64,000 nt of DNA from Vibrio injensis (GCF_001895205.1 NZ_BDJF01000011.1:62001-126000), one strand, 5' to 3'; positions 17,070 to 27,050 are shown, counted from the first letter of the stretch. The notes: generated by a model not told the origin, from the sequence alone. Made by a program: numbers and translations.

Positions 17070-17885
17070 ATGAACAAGACCTTACTGCGCTTGCTGACTT
17101 GCTTGTTATTGTTAAGCAATAGCCACTTCACTTTCGCCGATGCTTCGTTACGCATTCGTTTAGCCACCACCACCAGCACTTATCACTCTGGTTTACTGGA
17201 TTATTTATTGGATGAGTTTAAAAAAGACTCAGGCTATACGGTGGATGTTTTAGCAACAGGTACGGGAAAAGCGTTAAAACTGGGTGAAAATGGCGATGTG
17301 GATCTTGTGATGACTCATGACCCAAAAGCTGAAGCGCAATTTATCGAGAAGGGTTATGGTATTTTGCCACGTAAAGTTATGTATAACGATTTTGTTTTAG
17401 TCGGTCCTCAAAATGACCCTGCAAAAGTCAGCGAACAAGACAATATCCAACAGGCTTTTAGCGCAATTGCCGAGCATAACCATTTGTTTATTTCTCGCGG
17501 AGATGAGTCTGGGACCCATAAAAAGGAACTGACGATTTGGCAAGCGAATCAGATAAAGCCGATTTTTTCTCAATATCGCTCGGTAGGTCAAGGCATGGGC
17601 CCCACTCTGACCATGGCATCGGAAATGCGAGCTTATACCTTGACCGATCGAGGAACGTGGTTAGCTTATCAGAATAAACTCGACCTTGTGATTTTGTATC
17701 AAGTCGATCCCTTACTGTTTAATCCGTATCAGGTGATTTTAGTGAATCCGGAACGTTATCCCCATACCAATTATCAAGGCGCCAAAGTATTCAGTGATTG
17801 GTTAGTCAACCCTAAGGGCCAGCAACTAATTAACCAGTTTCGAGTCCATGGACAAGCGCTATTTGTCGCCAATGCCAATGAGTAA
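17070..17885 (+). CDS. tupA: Tungstate-binding periplasmic protein TupA
   Basis: Substrate-binding component of a tungstate ABC importer, 271 residues. A signal peptide ends near FTFADA; the mature part begins with the family motif RLATTTST, which binds the oxyanion, and continues with TGTGKALKLGENGDVDLVMTHD-type segments and SRGDESGTHKKEL, typical of TupA/WtpA-like proteins. TupA proteins are known to prefer tungstate strongly over molybdate. It starts a tight operon with tupB and tupC, followed by molybdopterin cofactor genes, all behind a sigma-54 type promoter. Confidence 0.93.
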   Translation: MNKTLLRLLTCLLLLSNSHFTFADASLRIRLATTTSTYHSGLLDYLLDEFKKDSGYTVDVLATGTGKALKLGENGDVDLVMTHDPKAEAQFIEKGYGILPRKVMYNDFVLVGPQNDPAKVSEQDNIQQAFSAIAEHNHLFISRGDESGTHKKELTIWQANQIKPIFSQYRSVGQGMGPTLTMASEMRAYTLTDRGTWLAYQNKLDLVILYQVDPLLFNPYQVILVNPERYPHTNYQGAKVFSDWLVNPKGQQLINQFRVHGQALFVANANE

Positions 17886-17891
17886 GCCGTA

Positions 17892-18590
17892 ATGAGTCTT
17901 TGGCAAACGACACTCGATGCGTTAGCACTTCTGCTCAATTTCGACGCTGAACTTTGGCATATTGTCGCCGTCTCATTTAGCGTCTCTTTAGCCGCAGTGG
18001 GGTTAGTTTTACTGCCTGCGTTATTGCTGGCTTTTGTCTTAGCCTACAGTCACTTTCCGGGCAAATGGTTACTGCTTTCGCTGATCAATACCTTACAAGC
18101 CGTACCCACCGTGGTGATTGGTTTACTGCTGTATATGTTACTGTCTCGAGCAGGACCTCTAGGTGATTGGCAACTACTGTTTACCCAAAAAGCGATGATT
18201 TTAGGTCAAATGCTCATCTGTCTGCCGATTTTAGTGTCCATGATGCACGGCGCGTTACAATCGAGTGATCGGCGTTCAGTCGAAACCGCGATGACCCTAG
18301 GAGCATCACTACCACGGATAGCTCTGACCATGATGTGGGAAACTCGCTTTCCACTTTGTGCAGCCGTGATCGCTAGTTTTTCGCGTATTGTCACCGAAGT
18401 TGGCTGCTCAATGATGGTCGGCGGGAATATTATGGGGTTAACACGTAATATCCCAACCGCGATTGCGATGGAAAGTCAAAAAGGCGCGTTTGCACAAGGA
18501 GTGGCGCTCGGAATGGTATTACTCAGCTTAGCGCTCCTTCTGAATTTTTTGCTCTCTAGCATGCGAGGGAAAGGTTATCTACGCGCATAA
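17892..18590 (+). CDS. tupB: Tungstate ABC transporter permease TupB
   Basis: A 232-residue inner-membrane permease with about five to six helices. The ATPase-docking loop reads VETAMTLGASLPRIAL, and VGLLLYMLLS plus the EVGCSMMVGGNI region fit TupB permeases. It begins 6 bases after tupA and is followed by the matching ATPase, so it forms a complete importer with them. Confidence 0.92.
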   Translation: MSLWQTTLDALALLLNFDAELWHIVAVSFSVSLAAVGLVLLPALLLAFVLAYSHFPGKWLLLSLINTLQAVPTVVIGLLLYMLLSRAGPLGDWQLLFTQKAMILGQMLICLPILVSMMHGALQSSDRRSVETAMTLGASLPRIALTMMWETRFPLCAAVIASFSRIVTEVGCSMMVGGNIMGLTRNIPTAIAMESQKGAFAQGVALGMVLLSLALLLNFLLSSMRGKGYLRA

Positions 18591-18603
18591 TATACGAGGT
18601 CAC

Positions 18604-19317
18604 ATGTCGATATCACTTACTGCCCATCAGCTATCCATGCGTTTCAAAGATCGAGGCTTATTCCATATTCCGACGTTAACATTAGGCCCTCATGAAGCGG
18701 TTTATCTTAAAGGCGATAATGGCGTTGGCAAAACCACGCTATTAAAGATTCTCGCTGGATTGCTGAAACCAACGACGGGCTCGGTCTCTCATCATCGCGT
18801 TTGGTGGCAACGCTTATTGGGTTGCAGAGCTAATCCGCGCATTATTTATCTTCATCAAACCCCTTATTTATTTGATGATACCGTCTATCGCAATATTGCT
18901 TATGGGCTCCGTTTCTGTGCCTTATCAAGCCAAGAAAAACGCCGCCAAGTAATAGTCGCCTTGCGTATGGTTGGGTTAGAAAGTTTAGCGAACGAACACA
19001 TGTCTGTACTTTCCGGAGGTGAAAAGCAACGTGTGGCGATGGCAAGAGCATGGATCTTGAATCCTGCTATTTTATTAATGGATGAGCCCAGCGCTTCACT
19101 GGATGAGGAATCTATTGCCAGATTAGTTATAATGGCCAACGATTTACTGAATCGTGGCTGCAGCTTGGTGATCACCAGTCATCAAAATAATCCATTAACC
19201 GAATTGTGTCATAAACAATGGTGGATAAAAGAACATCAGCTGTTTGAATCACCACGGCTACACGTTATTTCCCCTACTACCACAGAGAATCGCAATGTTA
19301 CCTCCATCTCACACTAG
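18604..19317 (+). CDS. tupC: Tungstate ABC transporter ATP-binding protein TupC
   Basis: A 237-residue ATPase. Walker A is GDNGVGKTT, the signature is [14 protein letters not shown], Walker B is [12 protein letters not shown], and a switch His lies in ITSHQ. GAGGT precedes the ATG at proper distance. Its 3' end overlaps the start of mobA by 23 bases, which ties tungstate import to cofactor synthesis in one transcript. Confidence 0.92.
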   Translation: MSISLTAHQLSMRFKDRGLFHIPTLTLGPHEAVYLKGDNGVGKTTLLKILAGLLKPTTGSVSHHRVWWQRLLGCRANPRIIYLHQTPYLFDDTVYRNIAYGLRFCALSSQEKRRQVIVALRMVGLESLANEHMSVLSGGEKQRVAMARAWILNPAILLMDEPSASLDEESIARLVIMANDLLNRGCSLVITSHQNNPLTELCHKQWWIKEHQLFESPRLHVISPTTTENRNVTSISH

Positions 19318-19882
19318 CTGGGTCATTTTAGCCGGAGGGCAAGCTCGGCGCATGGGGGGCGACGACAAAGGATTAATCCTCCTTAATGGTCAACCATTAA
19401 TTGCCCATGTTATTGAAAGACTACGCCCGCAAACAAGGCAAATTTTTATCAATGCCAATCGAAATCAAACGCAGTATCAACAGTATGCACCAGTGATCAG
19501 TGACATTGTTAAGGACTTCCCTGGCCCACTGGGCGGAATTCATGCTGGATTAACTCATTCTCCAACAGAGTGGGTGGGCTTTGTGCCTTGCGACAGTCCA
19601 TTAATTAACGATGATCTGGTCGAGAGGTTCTGCGCTGCGGTCAATCCACAGAGTGAGATTTTAGTTGCCTTTGATGGCCAGCATCAACAACCCGTATTCA
19701 CCTTATTTCATCGGCGAGTATTACCTAAGCTGGATGCCTTTTTAGCGCGTGGCGATCGTAAAATCGTTTTACTCTACGATGAATGCCATACCCAACAGGT
19801 CGACTTTAGTGATTCACCAGCCTGCTTTTTTAATTTAAATACGCCAAAAGAACTGACTCAATTTGGAGCGTTAAATACATGA
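19295..19882 (+). CDS. mobA: Molybdenum cofactor guanylyltransferase MobA
   Basis: Joins GMP to molybdopterin to give the guanine dinucleotide form used by formate dehydrogenase. The N-terminal nucleotide-binding motif is [15 protein letters not shown]; the segments [12 protein letters not shown] and PCDSPL are also typical. The start at 19295 gives 195 residues, the usual length; a longer frame would run further into tupC. It overlaps the next gene by 4 bases (ATGA). Confidence 0.94.
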   Translation: MLPPSHTSWVILAGGQARRMGGDDKGLILLNGQPLIAHVIERLRPQTRQIFINANRNQTQYQQYAPVISDIVKDFPGPLGGIHAGLTHSPTEWVGFVPCDSPLINDDLVERFCAAVNPQSEILVAFDGQHQQPVFTLFHRRVLPKLDAFLARGDRKIVLLYDECHTQQVDFSDSPACFFNLNTPKELTQFGALNT

Positions 19883-21672
19883 CAACGTCACGTCCTACTC
19901 TACCAATTCTGGGGTTCGCCGCTTATTCTGGAACGGGAAAAACAACATTACTGGAAACTCTGCTCCCCCATCTTACCCAGCAAGGATTGCGTATCGGAGT
20001 CTTAAAACACGCTCATCACGATTTTGATGTCGATGTACCCGGTAAAGATAGCTATCGCTTGCGTAAGGCCGGTGCATCGCAAATGCTCGTCGCTTCACGA
20101 AAACGTTACGCGTTAATGACCGAAACTGTCGATGCTGAAGCGGAATTTGATTACCTTTTGCAGCGTTTTGACTCACAACAACTCGATTTAATTCTGGTTG
20201 AAGGATGCAAAAATATCGCTTTTCCCAAAATTGAACTCCATCGAGCGGCACTGGCCAAACCTTGGCTCTATCCCAGTGACCACAATATTATTGCCATTGC
20301 CGCCGATGAAACCGTTGATACCTCGTTACCGCAAATGAACATCAATGATATTGAAGCGATAAGTCAGTTTATTTTGCACTATGTAGACCATTATCAACCG
20401 CACTCTGATCTAAAGCCTCAAAAGCCTTCTGTAGCTAAAGCCAATTGCGACACCTTGTCACCCGCCTCTCTCTCGGTAGAACAAGGGCTCGAAAAAATTC
20501 TTTCTGCCGTCTCATCTTTAAGTGACGTTGAAAGCATTGCGGTCAGTGATTCTTATGGCCGAGTTATTGCTGAGCCAGTTTTCTCACCAGTGAACGTCCC
20601 TGCTTATCGTAATTCTGCGATGGATGGCTATGCCATCCGCAGTGATGATTTACAACGCGAACGCTATACACAGGTCGCAGAAGTGATGGCAGGCCAACGT
20701 TATGCTTCCCCTTTGGCGTTAGGTGAATGTGTGAAAATCATGACTGGAGCGGCCATGCCCGATAATGCCGATACAGTGGTGATGCGTGAGCAAGCGGTTG
20801 TCGAATCATCTTTGATCTCATTTTCTCACGCCTCGATTCAAGCTGGGCAACATGTTCGTCAAGCAGGGGAAGATATCGCTTTAGGCAGCCGCGTTTTTTT
20901 ACCGGGACAGCGTATCCAATCGGCCGAAATGGGTTTATTAGCCTCACTCGGTATGACCGAAATCTCGGTGTTTCGCCGTCTCAGCGTCGCGATCTTCTCC
21001 ACTGGAGATGAAGTACAAGCCCCGGGTAGCCAAGCCACACCAGACACTATCTTTGATGCCAATCGGTTTACATTGATTGGCTTACTGACCCATCTTGGTT
21101 GCCGTGTTATTGATCTTGGTATTCTCGGCGATGATCAAACACTCATGACACACGCTCTTGAGCAAGGCGCCAATAAAGCTGATGTGATTATCACGTCTGG
21201 AGGCGTTTCTGTCGGTGACGCCGATTTTATTAAATCAGTATTAAACCGATTGGGGCATATCGATTTTTGGCGGATTAATATGCGTCCCGGTCGTCCGTTT
21301 GCTTTTGGTCATATCGCGACGCGTCCTTTCTTTGGCTTGCCCGGAAATCCTGTCGCGGTCATGGTTTTATTCATGCAATTTGTCGAGCCTGCACTGCGTA
21401 AAATGCAGGGCGAAACAAATTGGCAACCATTAAAAATAAAGGCCATCGCCAGCGAAGAACTACGTTCACGCCAAGGGCGCAGTGAGTTTAGCCGAGGCAT
21501 TTACCATATTGACCACAATGGACAGTTAACCGTACGTACAACGGGGCAACAAGGCTCTGGAATTCTTCGTTCGATGAGTGAGGCAAACTGTTTAATTGAA
21601 ATTGAACCCGCAGTCGACAAGGTTAATATCGGTGAAAGCGTGACAATCATCCCACTTCAAGGCAGAATTTAG
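19879..21672 (+). CDS. MobB-MoeA fusion, molybdopterin cofactor synthesis
   Basis: A 597-residue two-domain protein. Residues 1 to about 170 are MobB, a GTP-binding adaptor for MobA, with P-loop AYSGTGKTT and the [11 protein letters not shown] segment. After a short linker (about 171-195), the rest is MoeA, molybdopterin molybdotransferase, with [30 protein letters not shown] and [10 protein letters not shown] motifs. MoeA inserts molybdate, and in some organisms a paralogue handles tungstate. Such fusions are known in Vibrio. Placement behind tupABC suggests a copy serving the metal for this formate dehydrogenase. Confidence 0.94.
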   Translation: MTTSRPTLPILGFAAYSGTGKTTLLETLLPHLTQQGLRIGVLKHAHHDFDVDVPGKDSYRLRKAGASQMLVASRKRYALMTETVDAEAEFDYLLQRFDSQQLDLILVEGCKNIAFPKIELHRAALAKPWLYPSDHNIIAIAADETVDTSLPQMNINDIEAISQFILHYVDHYQPHSDLKPQKPSVAKANCDTLSPASLSVEQGLEKILSAVSSLSDVESIAVSDSYGRVIAEPVFSPVNVPAYRNSAMDGYAIRSDDLQRERYTQVAEVMAGQRYASPLALGECVKIMTGAAMPDNADTVVMREQAVVESSLISFSHASIQAGQHVRQAGEDIALGSRVFLPGQRIQSAEMGLLASLGMTEISVFRRLSVAIFSTGDEVQAPGSQATPDTIFDANRFTLIGLLTHLGCRVIDLGILGDDQTLMTHALEQGANKADVIITSGGVSVGDADFIKSVLNRLGHIDFWRINMRPGRPFAFGHIATRPFFGLPGNPVAVMVLFMQFVEPALRKMQGETNWQPLKIKAIASEELRSRQGRSEFSRGIYHIDHNGQLTVRTTGQQGSGILRSMSEANCLIEIEPAVDKVNIGESVTIIPLQGRI

Positions 21673-21676
21673 CCCA

Positions 21677-21692
21677 TGACAATTTGTTCAAG
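21677..21692. repeat. 16-base repeat shared with the tup operator region
   Basis: TGACAATTTGTTCAAG between moeA and the DUF2960 gene is identical to the complement of 16924-16939, next to the activator sites before tupA. It contains the ACA-N3-TGT core. It may be a third regulator site or a chance match. Confidence 0.45.
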
Positions 21693-21700
21693 AGCAAAAC

Positions 21701-21976
21701 ATGGTTCGTACAATTATTTATACCTATAAAGAACAGCAAAAAACCTTAACCTTTTCTTATCAAAAGCACCGTAATATTCATGAAGCGGTTGCGGAAGCCG
21801 AAGGTATTGATATATCAGACTATTTAAAAATGGAACTGCAGCTAGAGGCGATTTCGGATACTAAAGCGGTACGTAATTACCGTGATAATTATTTTAAAAA
21901 GCTCGGTTTTGGGGTCATCACGTTACAAGCGAAAGAGAATCATGGCGTTGGTAAAAAACCAAAGAAAACCAATTAG
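21701..21976 (+). CDS. DUF2960 family small protein
   Basis: A 91-residue protein with a beta-rich start (RTIIYTYKEQQKTLTFSY), a helical middle and a very basic tail (KKPKKTN). It fits DUF2960, a small family of Vibrio-like bacteria with unknown role. No signal peptide, membrane helix or metal motif is visible. It follows the cofactor operon by 28 bases and ends before a strong terminator, so it may be co-transcribed. Confidence 0.8.
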   Translation: MVRTIIYTYKEQQKTLTFSYQKHRNIHEAVAEAEGIDISDYLKMELQLEAISDTKAVRNYRDNYFKKLGFGVITLQAKENHGVGKKPKKTN

Positions 21977-22006
21977 CGCTCTTGTAAAAACAACGACTCT
22001 ATCAAT

Positions 22007-22040
22007 AAAAGTGGGCTTGTCGAATGACAAGCCCACTTTT
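22007..22040. terminator. Bidirectional terminator between the DUF2960 gene and nagK
   Basis: A 15-bp perfect stem (AAAAGTGGGCTTGTC and its complement) with loop GAAT has A on one side and T on the other, so it can end both converging transcripts. Confidence 0.9.
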
Positions 22041-22064
22041 ATTTGAATGTGCAACAATCAGTAA

Positions 22065-22973
22065 TTACTTAATGTTGAGAAAAGCTGCGCCTCTAACACC
22101 ACCTGAATCACCATGTTTCGCTTTAATGATTTTTGGACATTTTGCGATAGGTAGTAGGTATTTAGGTACACGTTTAGGCATTTCTTGATAAATCAGCTCA
22201 AAGTTTGAAAGACCGCCACCCAAAGCGACAACATGCGGATCATTGGCGGTGAAAAGATTAGCAAAGCAGATAGCCAGCAGTTCCATAAAGCGCTCAACAT
22301 GTTCAACCGCTTTAGCTTCACCGGCTTCATTGGCATGGATAATATCAATCGCTTTTTTCTGTTCACCATAATAGTGTTGATAAAGTAACTCAAAACCACG
22401 ACCAGAGAGATAACTGTCTAAACAGCCTTTCTTACCACATCCGCAGCCAAGCAGTGGTGCATTATCCCCAAGATGAAACCAAGCGTCGATCGGTAAACGC
22501 ATGTGGCCTACTTCACCTGCCACATGGTTGCGACCAGAGAATATCTTACCTTCATAAACTAAACCGCCACCAAAACCAGTACCGAGAATTAATCCCATCA
22601 CTGACGGTTCATTTTTCAGTTCCTCATCCCAAGCTTCGGAAAGCGCAAAACAGTTGGCATCATTTTCAATTTTGACCGTACGCCCAATTCTTGCTTCTAA
22701 ATCCGCTCGTAAAGGTTTGTTTTTTGCTGCGGGGATATTAACTGTCAATACATTCCCTGTATCGGCTTCCTCGGACCCCGGTAAGCCAAGGCCAATTTTA
22801 CCTTCAACAGCAAATTGAGCATCGTATTTAGCCACCAATCCAACCAGCGTATCGACCAATAAAGCGTAGTCTTCTGTAGGGGTTGCGACACGTTCTGTCG
22901 CCACGCGTTGTAAATTCTCATCAAAAGCACCAAACTCAATTTTTGTGCCACCGACATCAAAGCCGTAATACAT
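22065..22973 (-). CDS. nagK: N-acetylglucosamine kinase (ROK family)
   Basis: Phosphorylates N-acetylglucosamine, for example from chitin or murein turnover. The ATP motif [10 protein letters not shown] lies at the N-terminus, GTGFGGG in the middle, and the zinc motif [17 protein letters not shown] with an upstream GEVGHMRL segment defines the ROK kinases. The ATG at 22973 has AAGGAG upstream; the longer frame does not look translated. The length of 302 residues matches E. coli NagK. Confidence 0.92.
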   Translation of the reverse strand: MYYGFDVGGTKIEFGAFDENLQRVATERVATPTEDYALLVDTLVGLVAKYDAQFAVEGKIGLGLPGSEEADTGNVLTVNIPAAKNKPLRADLEARIGRTVKIENDANCFALSEAWDEELKNEPSVMGLILGTGFGGGLVYEGKIFSGRNHVAGEVGHMRLPIDAWFHLGDNAPLLGCGCGKKGCLDSYLSGRGFELLYQHYYGEQKKAIDIIHANEAGEAKAVEHVERFMELLAICFANLFTANDPHVVALGGGLSNFELIYQEMPKRVPKYLLPIAKCPKIIKAKHGDSGGVRGAAFLNIK

Positions 22974-23153
22974 GCTTATCTCTCCTTCAACACCCAACCT
23001 TGGGTTAAAATATCAAAAATAAAAACGCCGATATTATCCATCATAGCGATGGTTTTATCCGTGACTCATCCCCGAGTTTATCGTTTTCTGCTGCCCGTTT
23101 GCACAGGAAACCAGCATACCTTTATGTAACGTTAGAGGCAGTTCACTTTATTG

Positions 23154-23909
23154 TTATGGGCATTGGGATCCCAATAACGTAGAACTTGAGTAATCTTGCC
23201 AGTGCTGCAAAGCCGGTCTTTCTCCTTTAATGTGGAGCAAATTCTGAGTTTTACCGAACAGATAACTCTCTTTAAATGCTTCAAACCACAGTTGTAGTGT
23301 TTCTGAGGCTTGTTGTTCTTCGCAAAGGGAGAGCACTAAACTCGCGACTTCAGCGGTGGCGAGATATTGATCCTTACTGGCTTTACGCATTAAGTAACTA
23401 GAGACTTTTTCAGGCTCAATCGATAATAAAGGCAAGGCGGCTAAATAGGGAGATTTACGAAAAATCCGCTTGGCTTCTCGCCAACTACCATCAATAAAGA
23501 TCAATAAAGGTTTACGTGTTCCTCTATTCTCGGCCACGGTAGTCAGTTGACGTTGTTTATCTTGATCGGTTTGGGCTGGAAAAACAACAACAGGGAAAAA
23601 TTTCGGGTCAGATAATAATGAGAGTAAATGAGGATCTGGCTGAGTTCGATGCCATTGATACACATAAGTTTCTTTCACCGTATCAGCGATCAAACGCCCA
23701 GTATTACTCGGTTTAAATACTTCATTGTCAGAGACTAAGAGTATCACCGCGACTTGAGTCTCTATATTCGGTTGAAAATCACACAAACAGTATTGTTGCG
23801 CGACCTGACAAAACGAGCAACGAGAAATTTTTGAACCACGGGCAAGAAAAGGTTTGGTTGATTGCTGTAGACGTTCCTGATACAAACGATGAAAAGCGTG
23901 GACTCTCAT
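23154..23909 (-). CDS. DTW-domain tRNA aminocarboxypropyltransferase (TapT-like)
   Basis: About 251 residues. An N-terminal cysteine cluster (CSFCQVAQQYCLC) is followed by the DTW domain, with the hallmark seen as DGSWREAKRIF, and by LATAEVASLVL. TapT of this family adds a 3-amino-3-carboxypropyl group to uridine 47 of tRNA using SAM. ATG 23909 is preferred; GTG 23918 is in frame but lacks a ribosome site. Confidence 0.85.
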   Translation of the reverse strand: MRVHAFHRLYQERLQQSTKPFLARGSKISRCSFCQVAQQYCLCDFQPNIETQVAVILLVSDNEVFKPSNTGRLIADTVKETYVYQWHRTQPDPHLLSLLSDPKFFPVVVFPAQTDQDKQRQLTTVAENRGTRKPLLIFIDGSWREAKRIFRKSPYLAALPLLSIEPEKVSSYLMRKASKDQYLATAEVASLVLSLCEEQQASETLQLWFEAFKESYLFGKTQNLLHIKGERPALQHWQDYSSSTLLGSQCP

Positions 23910-24020
23910 AACTCGCACACAATGATAAAATAGGGACGGCGATTCTACCGCTCACGACGATGAGCGGCTAGTGTTTTACGATGAGAACATCCGGTTTATC
24001 TTCCAAGGAGGCTGTTAAGC

Positions 24021-24806
24021 ATGCAACCAGAAACGGTTCGTTTGATTATTTTCGGTGTCGTACTGATCAGCTGTGCGATATGGGAAGTCCTCTGTCCTAG
24101 GAAAATGCTTACCCAGAATAAATGGCTACGCTGGGCTAATAATCTTGGCTTAGTTGGTCTCAATAGCTTATTAATTATGCTATTAATGCCTATCGTCGCA
24201 TTTTCTGCTGCCCAATGGGCACAAGAGCAGCAGATAGGTATTTTTTACTACTTAACTCTTCCTTCATGGCTAGTCATTCTGCTTTCATTGCTCTTATTGG
24301 ATATGATCATTTATGGGCAACACGTCTTATTCCATCGCGTGCCTTATCTCTGGCGCTTACATCGCATGCATCATGCGGATCAAGATATTGATGTGACAAC
24401 AGGAGCACGCTTTCATCCTATCGAAATACTGTTATCAATGTGGATAAAAATTGGCACGGTGTTATTACTCGGGATTCCACCTAGCGCGGTCTTATTGTTT
24501 GAAATCATCCTTAACGCAAGTGCTATGTTTAATCACAGTAATGCTAAGTTAGCTATCCCGATTGATTATTGGCTGCGAAAATGGCTCGTAACACCTGATA
24601 TGCATCGAGTTCATCATTCGATTATCCCTAAAGAAACTCATGCTAATTTTGGTTTCTGTTTGTCAATTTGGGATAGATTATTCGGTACTTATCGTGATCA
24701 ACCCGAGCATGGGCACGATAAAATGATGATCGGCTTACCCCTTTTTCAGAAAAGCAGAGAACAATGGCTGGATAAAATGCTTAGCCAGCCTTTTCGTCGT
24801 GATTAA
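24021..24806 (+). CDS. Sterol desaturase / fatty acid hydroxylase family membrane protein
   Basis: A 261-residue membrane di-iron protein. The three His clusters of the superfamily are present: HVLFHR plus HRMHHAD, then FNHSN, and HRVHHS with a following HANFGF. Four hydrophobic stretches surround them. Bacterial members hydroxylate or desaturate lipids of unknown identity, so I give no substrate. An AGGAGG precedes the ATG at 24021. Confidence 0.85.
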   Translation: MQPETVRLIIFGVVLISCAIWEVLCPRKMLTQNKWLRWANNLGLVGLNSLLIMLLMPIVAFSAAQWAQEQQIGIFYYLTLPSWLVILLSLLLLDMIIYGQHVLFHRVPYLWRLHRMHHADQDIDVTTGARFHPIEILLSMWIKIGTVLLLGIPPSAVLLFEIILNASAMFNHSNAKLAIPIDYWLRKWLVTPDMHRVHHSIIPKETHANFGFCLSIWDRLFGTYRDQPEHGHDKMMIGLPLFQKSREQWLDKMLSQPFRRD

Positions 24807-24816
24807 GAGAAATAGT

Positions 24817-25302
24817 ATGAGATTAAAAACGGTCGGAATGGTATCACTGTTGATTATCAGTGGGTGCGCATCACAGCAAGAACAAATAAACCAACAAGAG
24901 GCATCAAATTGGCAGCAGGCCGAGCAATGGCCAGACACGTCATTATTTAACGTGTATCAGCAGTGGCAAGGCGTTCCTTATCAATTAGGAGGAAACGGTA
25001 GAAATGGCATTGATTGCTCAGCTTTTGTACAAATCGCCTTTCGTGATGTCTGGCAGCATCATTTACCACGAACCACATGGTTACAGAGTCAACAAGGCAA
25101 AGCTGTCGCCTACCGCGACGCACAGTACGGTGATTTGGTTTTTTTCAAAACTTCATCTTCTACTCGCCATGTCGGGGTGTATTTAGGAAACAAAAGCTTC
25201 GTTCATGCTTCAACCTCGCAAGGCGTAACCATATCAAGATTAGATAACCCTTACTGGGCTGCAAGATTTTGGCAAATCAGAAGAATAGAAAAGCCACTTT
25301 AG
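24817..25302 (+). CDS. NlpC/P60 family lipoprotein, probable murein endopeptidase
   Basis: A 161-residue lipoprotein: signal peptide with lipobox ISGC (Cys17), then an NlpC/P60 domain with catalytic Cys67 in GIDCSAF, His118 in RHVGVYLG and His130 in FVHAST. These enzymes cut peptide bonds of peptidoglycan, as Spr/NlpC do in E. coli. The start at 24817 places the signal peptide correctly. It follows the desaturase gene by about 10 bases. Confidence 0.9.
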   Translation: MRLKTVGMVSLLIISGCASQQEQINQQEASNWQQAEQWPDTSLFNVYQQWQGVPYQLGGNGRNGIDCSAFVQIAFRDVWQHHLPRTTWLQSQQGKAVAYRDAQYGDLVFFKTSSSTRHVGVYLGNKSFVHASTSQGVTISRLDNPYWAARFWQIRRIEKPL

Positions 25303-25359
25303 TCATCAGTGGCAAGGCTGGCATGAGCATCTCTACCTAATCCGATTAAGACTCTCAGA

Positions 25360-25701
25360 TCAGTCGTACTTACTCACTGCGGTATCAAATAAGTTTTTAA
25401 CTAAAGCGACATACTCATCAAGAAATAAAATTTGCTCGTTGGTCGCAGGTTTATGCCAAACACTCGTCAGGACTTCACCTAAATCATCGACAACTAAATC
25501 CGCTTCTTTTAACAAGCGAAAACGAACACTTGAGTGTAACTCTGGATTTTGCTCGAAGATCGCCATGATGTTACTGGCAATCATATCGGTAATGACATCT
25601 TCAACGCTCTCTTGCCCAATATCACCATCACGGGTAAAGATATCCATGTTCATCGCCAAATGTTCGATCAGAGCTAAATAACCATCGGTTTCTACAACCA
25701 C
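25360..25701 (-). CDS. Conserved small protein, possibly DUF3802
   Basis: 113 residues, soluble and acidic, mostly helical, with no motif that I can tie to a reaction. The start is GTG 25701, preceded by GGAGA; the longer frame adds a basic stretch without ribosome site. Its composition and length resemble the DUF3802 family of Vibrio-like bacteria, which I recall without certainty. Confidence 0.65.
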   Translation of the reverse strand: MVVETDGYLALIEHLAMNMDIFTRDGDIGQESVEDVITDMIASNIMAIFEQNPELHSSVRFRLLKEADLVVDDLGEVLTSVWHKPATNEQILFLDEYVALVKNLFDTAVSKYD

Positions 25702-26085
25702 TTTTCTTCTCCGTTTACCGCTTATTGCCAGAATCAACGTTGCCTTGAGTAATATTAAGTCATCAACACACTTTTTCACAGTCTAATGACTGAGAATCTT
25801 TATGTTATGTCTTAGCTTTTCTCAAATTATAGGTCGCTTTTGCTGTTAATGAATGCCTAACTACAAGAGCGTGGCAAGATTTAAGGTATGACATTATTGT
25901 ATCTTAAAGCTGGTGTACAGCTAAATGTGCCGCGGGTTATGGTTAGGAAACTTGATTGTAATCACATTTATTTCTTTTTACTTCCGTCAAACGCTAACTA
26001 AATGAAATTATGTGCATTTGAAGTCTGAAATCCTCACCTATTTCACCTAAACTATCGGTAAGTTCATCGACATGGGAAAAGCATT
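25702..26085. other. Intergenic region with an imperfect inverted repeat
   Basis: No gene is visible in these 384 bases between divergent genes. TTTAAGGTAT at 25880 faces GTATCTTAAA ending at 25908, an imperfect 10-bp repeat that could bind a regulator. The rest is AT-rich and probably holds both promoters. Confidence 0.5.
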
Positions 26086-26952
26086 ATGTGGCAAGCCATC
26101 GTGCAACAGCTATCAGCGGCCCTAACATTTCAATTTGATCTTGTTGAAAAAAGCAGATTAGAAGCGGGAGATATTCATGATTGTTACATGATTTCTAATG
26201 GCAATGAACGCTACTTTGTCAAAGTTAACCATCGTGACAATTTACCTCTTTACGAAGCGGAGGCGAATAGTCTGCGTCTGCTCTCAGAGAGTCAATCCGT
26301 CTTGGTTCCACAACCGATAGTCGTCGGAGTGACCAAAAATCACTCCTTTATTATCTTAGATTATTTGCCAACCAAACCACTAGATGACCTCAATAACCAG
26401 TATCGATTCGGTCAACAGATGGCGAAACTTCATCGGTGGGGAGAACAAAAAGAGTACGGCTTTGATGAAGATAATTATCTCGGTGAAGTCCTTCAGCCCA
26501 ACCCCTGGAATAAGAAATGGCATCTTTTCTTTGCAGAGCAGCGTATCGGCTGGCAACTACAATTACTCAAAGAAAAAGGGATATTTTTAGTTAACATTGA
26601 TGAATTTGTCGATGTGATTAAACAGCAACTGACCTCTCACACACCTAAACCTTCTCTTTTACATGGTGCACTCTGGTTTAGTAACGTTGCCCATTCTGTC
26701 ACCGGGCCAATTTGTTATGATCCGGCTTGCTATTGGGGTGATCGTGAATGTGATATTGCAATGACAGAGTTAGTGACAGGATTCCAAGATGAATTTTATC
26801 AAGGCTACCAAAGCCTACTTCCTCTAGACAATAAATACCAACAACGTAAAGAAATTTATAATCTTTATCATCGCCTTAATCATTGTAATCAATTTGGTGG
26901 TCACTATTTAAATCAAGCCGATGACGCGATACAGAAAATTCTCGCTTTTTAA
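26086..26952 (+). CDS. Fructosamine kinase family protein with altered catalytic loop
   Basis: 288 residues of the fructosamine-3-kinase (YniA) family of aminoglycoside-kinase-like folds. Typical parts are the N-terminal YFVKVN lysine strand, FIILDYLP and the metal-binding DPACYWGDRECDIAM. The catalytic loop normally reads HGDLWxGN; here it is HGALWFSN, so the base Asp is Ala195 and the Gly is Ser. The Asn and the later Asp are kept. Activity may therefore be weak or lost, unless this is a strain-specific change or a sequence error. The family repairs glycated proteins or acts on small sugars. Confidence 0.88.
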   Translation: MWQAIVQQLSAALTFQFDLVEKSRLEAGDIHDCYMISNGNERYFVKVNHRDNLPLYEAEANSLRLLSESQSVLVPQPIVVGVTKNHSFIILDYLPTKPLDDLNNQYRFGQQMAKLHRWGEQKEYGFDEDNYLGEVLQPNPWNKKWHLFFAEQRIGWQLQLLKEKGIFLVNIDEFVDVIKQQLTSHTPKPSLLHGALWFSNVAHSVTGPICYDPACYWGDRECDIAMTELVTGFQDEFYQGYQSLLPLDNKYQQRKEIYNLYHRLNHCNQFGGHYLNQADDAIQKILAF

Positions 26953-26999
26953 ATTCAAGGTAGGAATAACAAGATCCCTATCTAACGAACCCACTCATC

Positions 27000-27037
27000 C
27001 CAACACGGCATGCTCTAAAACATACCGTGTTGGTTTT
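27000..27037. terminator. Terminator between the fructosamine kinase-like and UPF0145 genes
   Basis: CCAACACGG pairs with CCGTGTTGG around a 16-base loop that can pair further, followed by TTTT on the plus strand. It lies between convergent genes. Confidence 0.7.
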
Positions 27038-27050
27038 AAACCTCAAATGA

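Noticed and set aside
19879..21672. Frameshift joining mobB and moeA
   Set aside because: The frame is continuous with a normal linker, and such fusions are known in vibrios.
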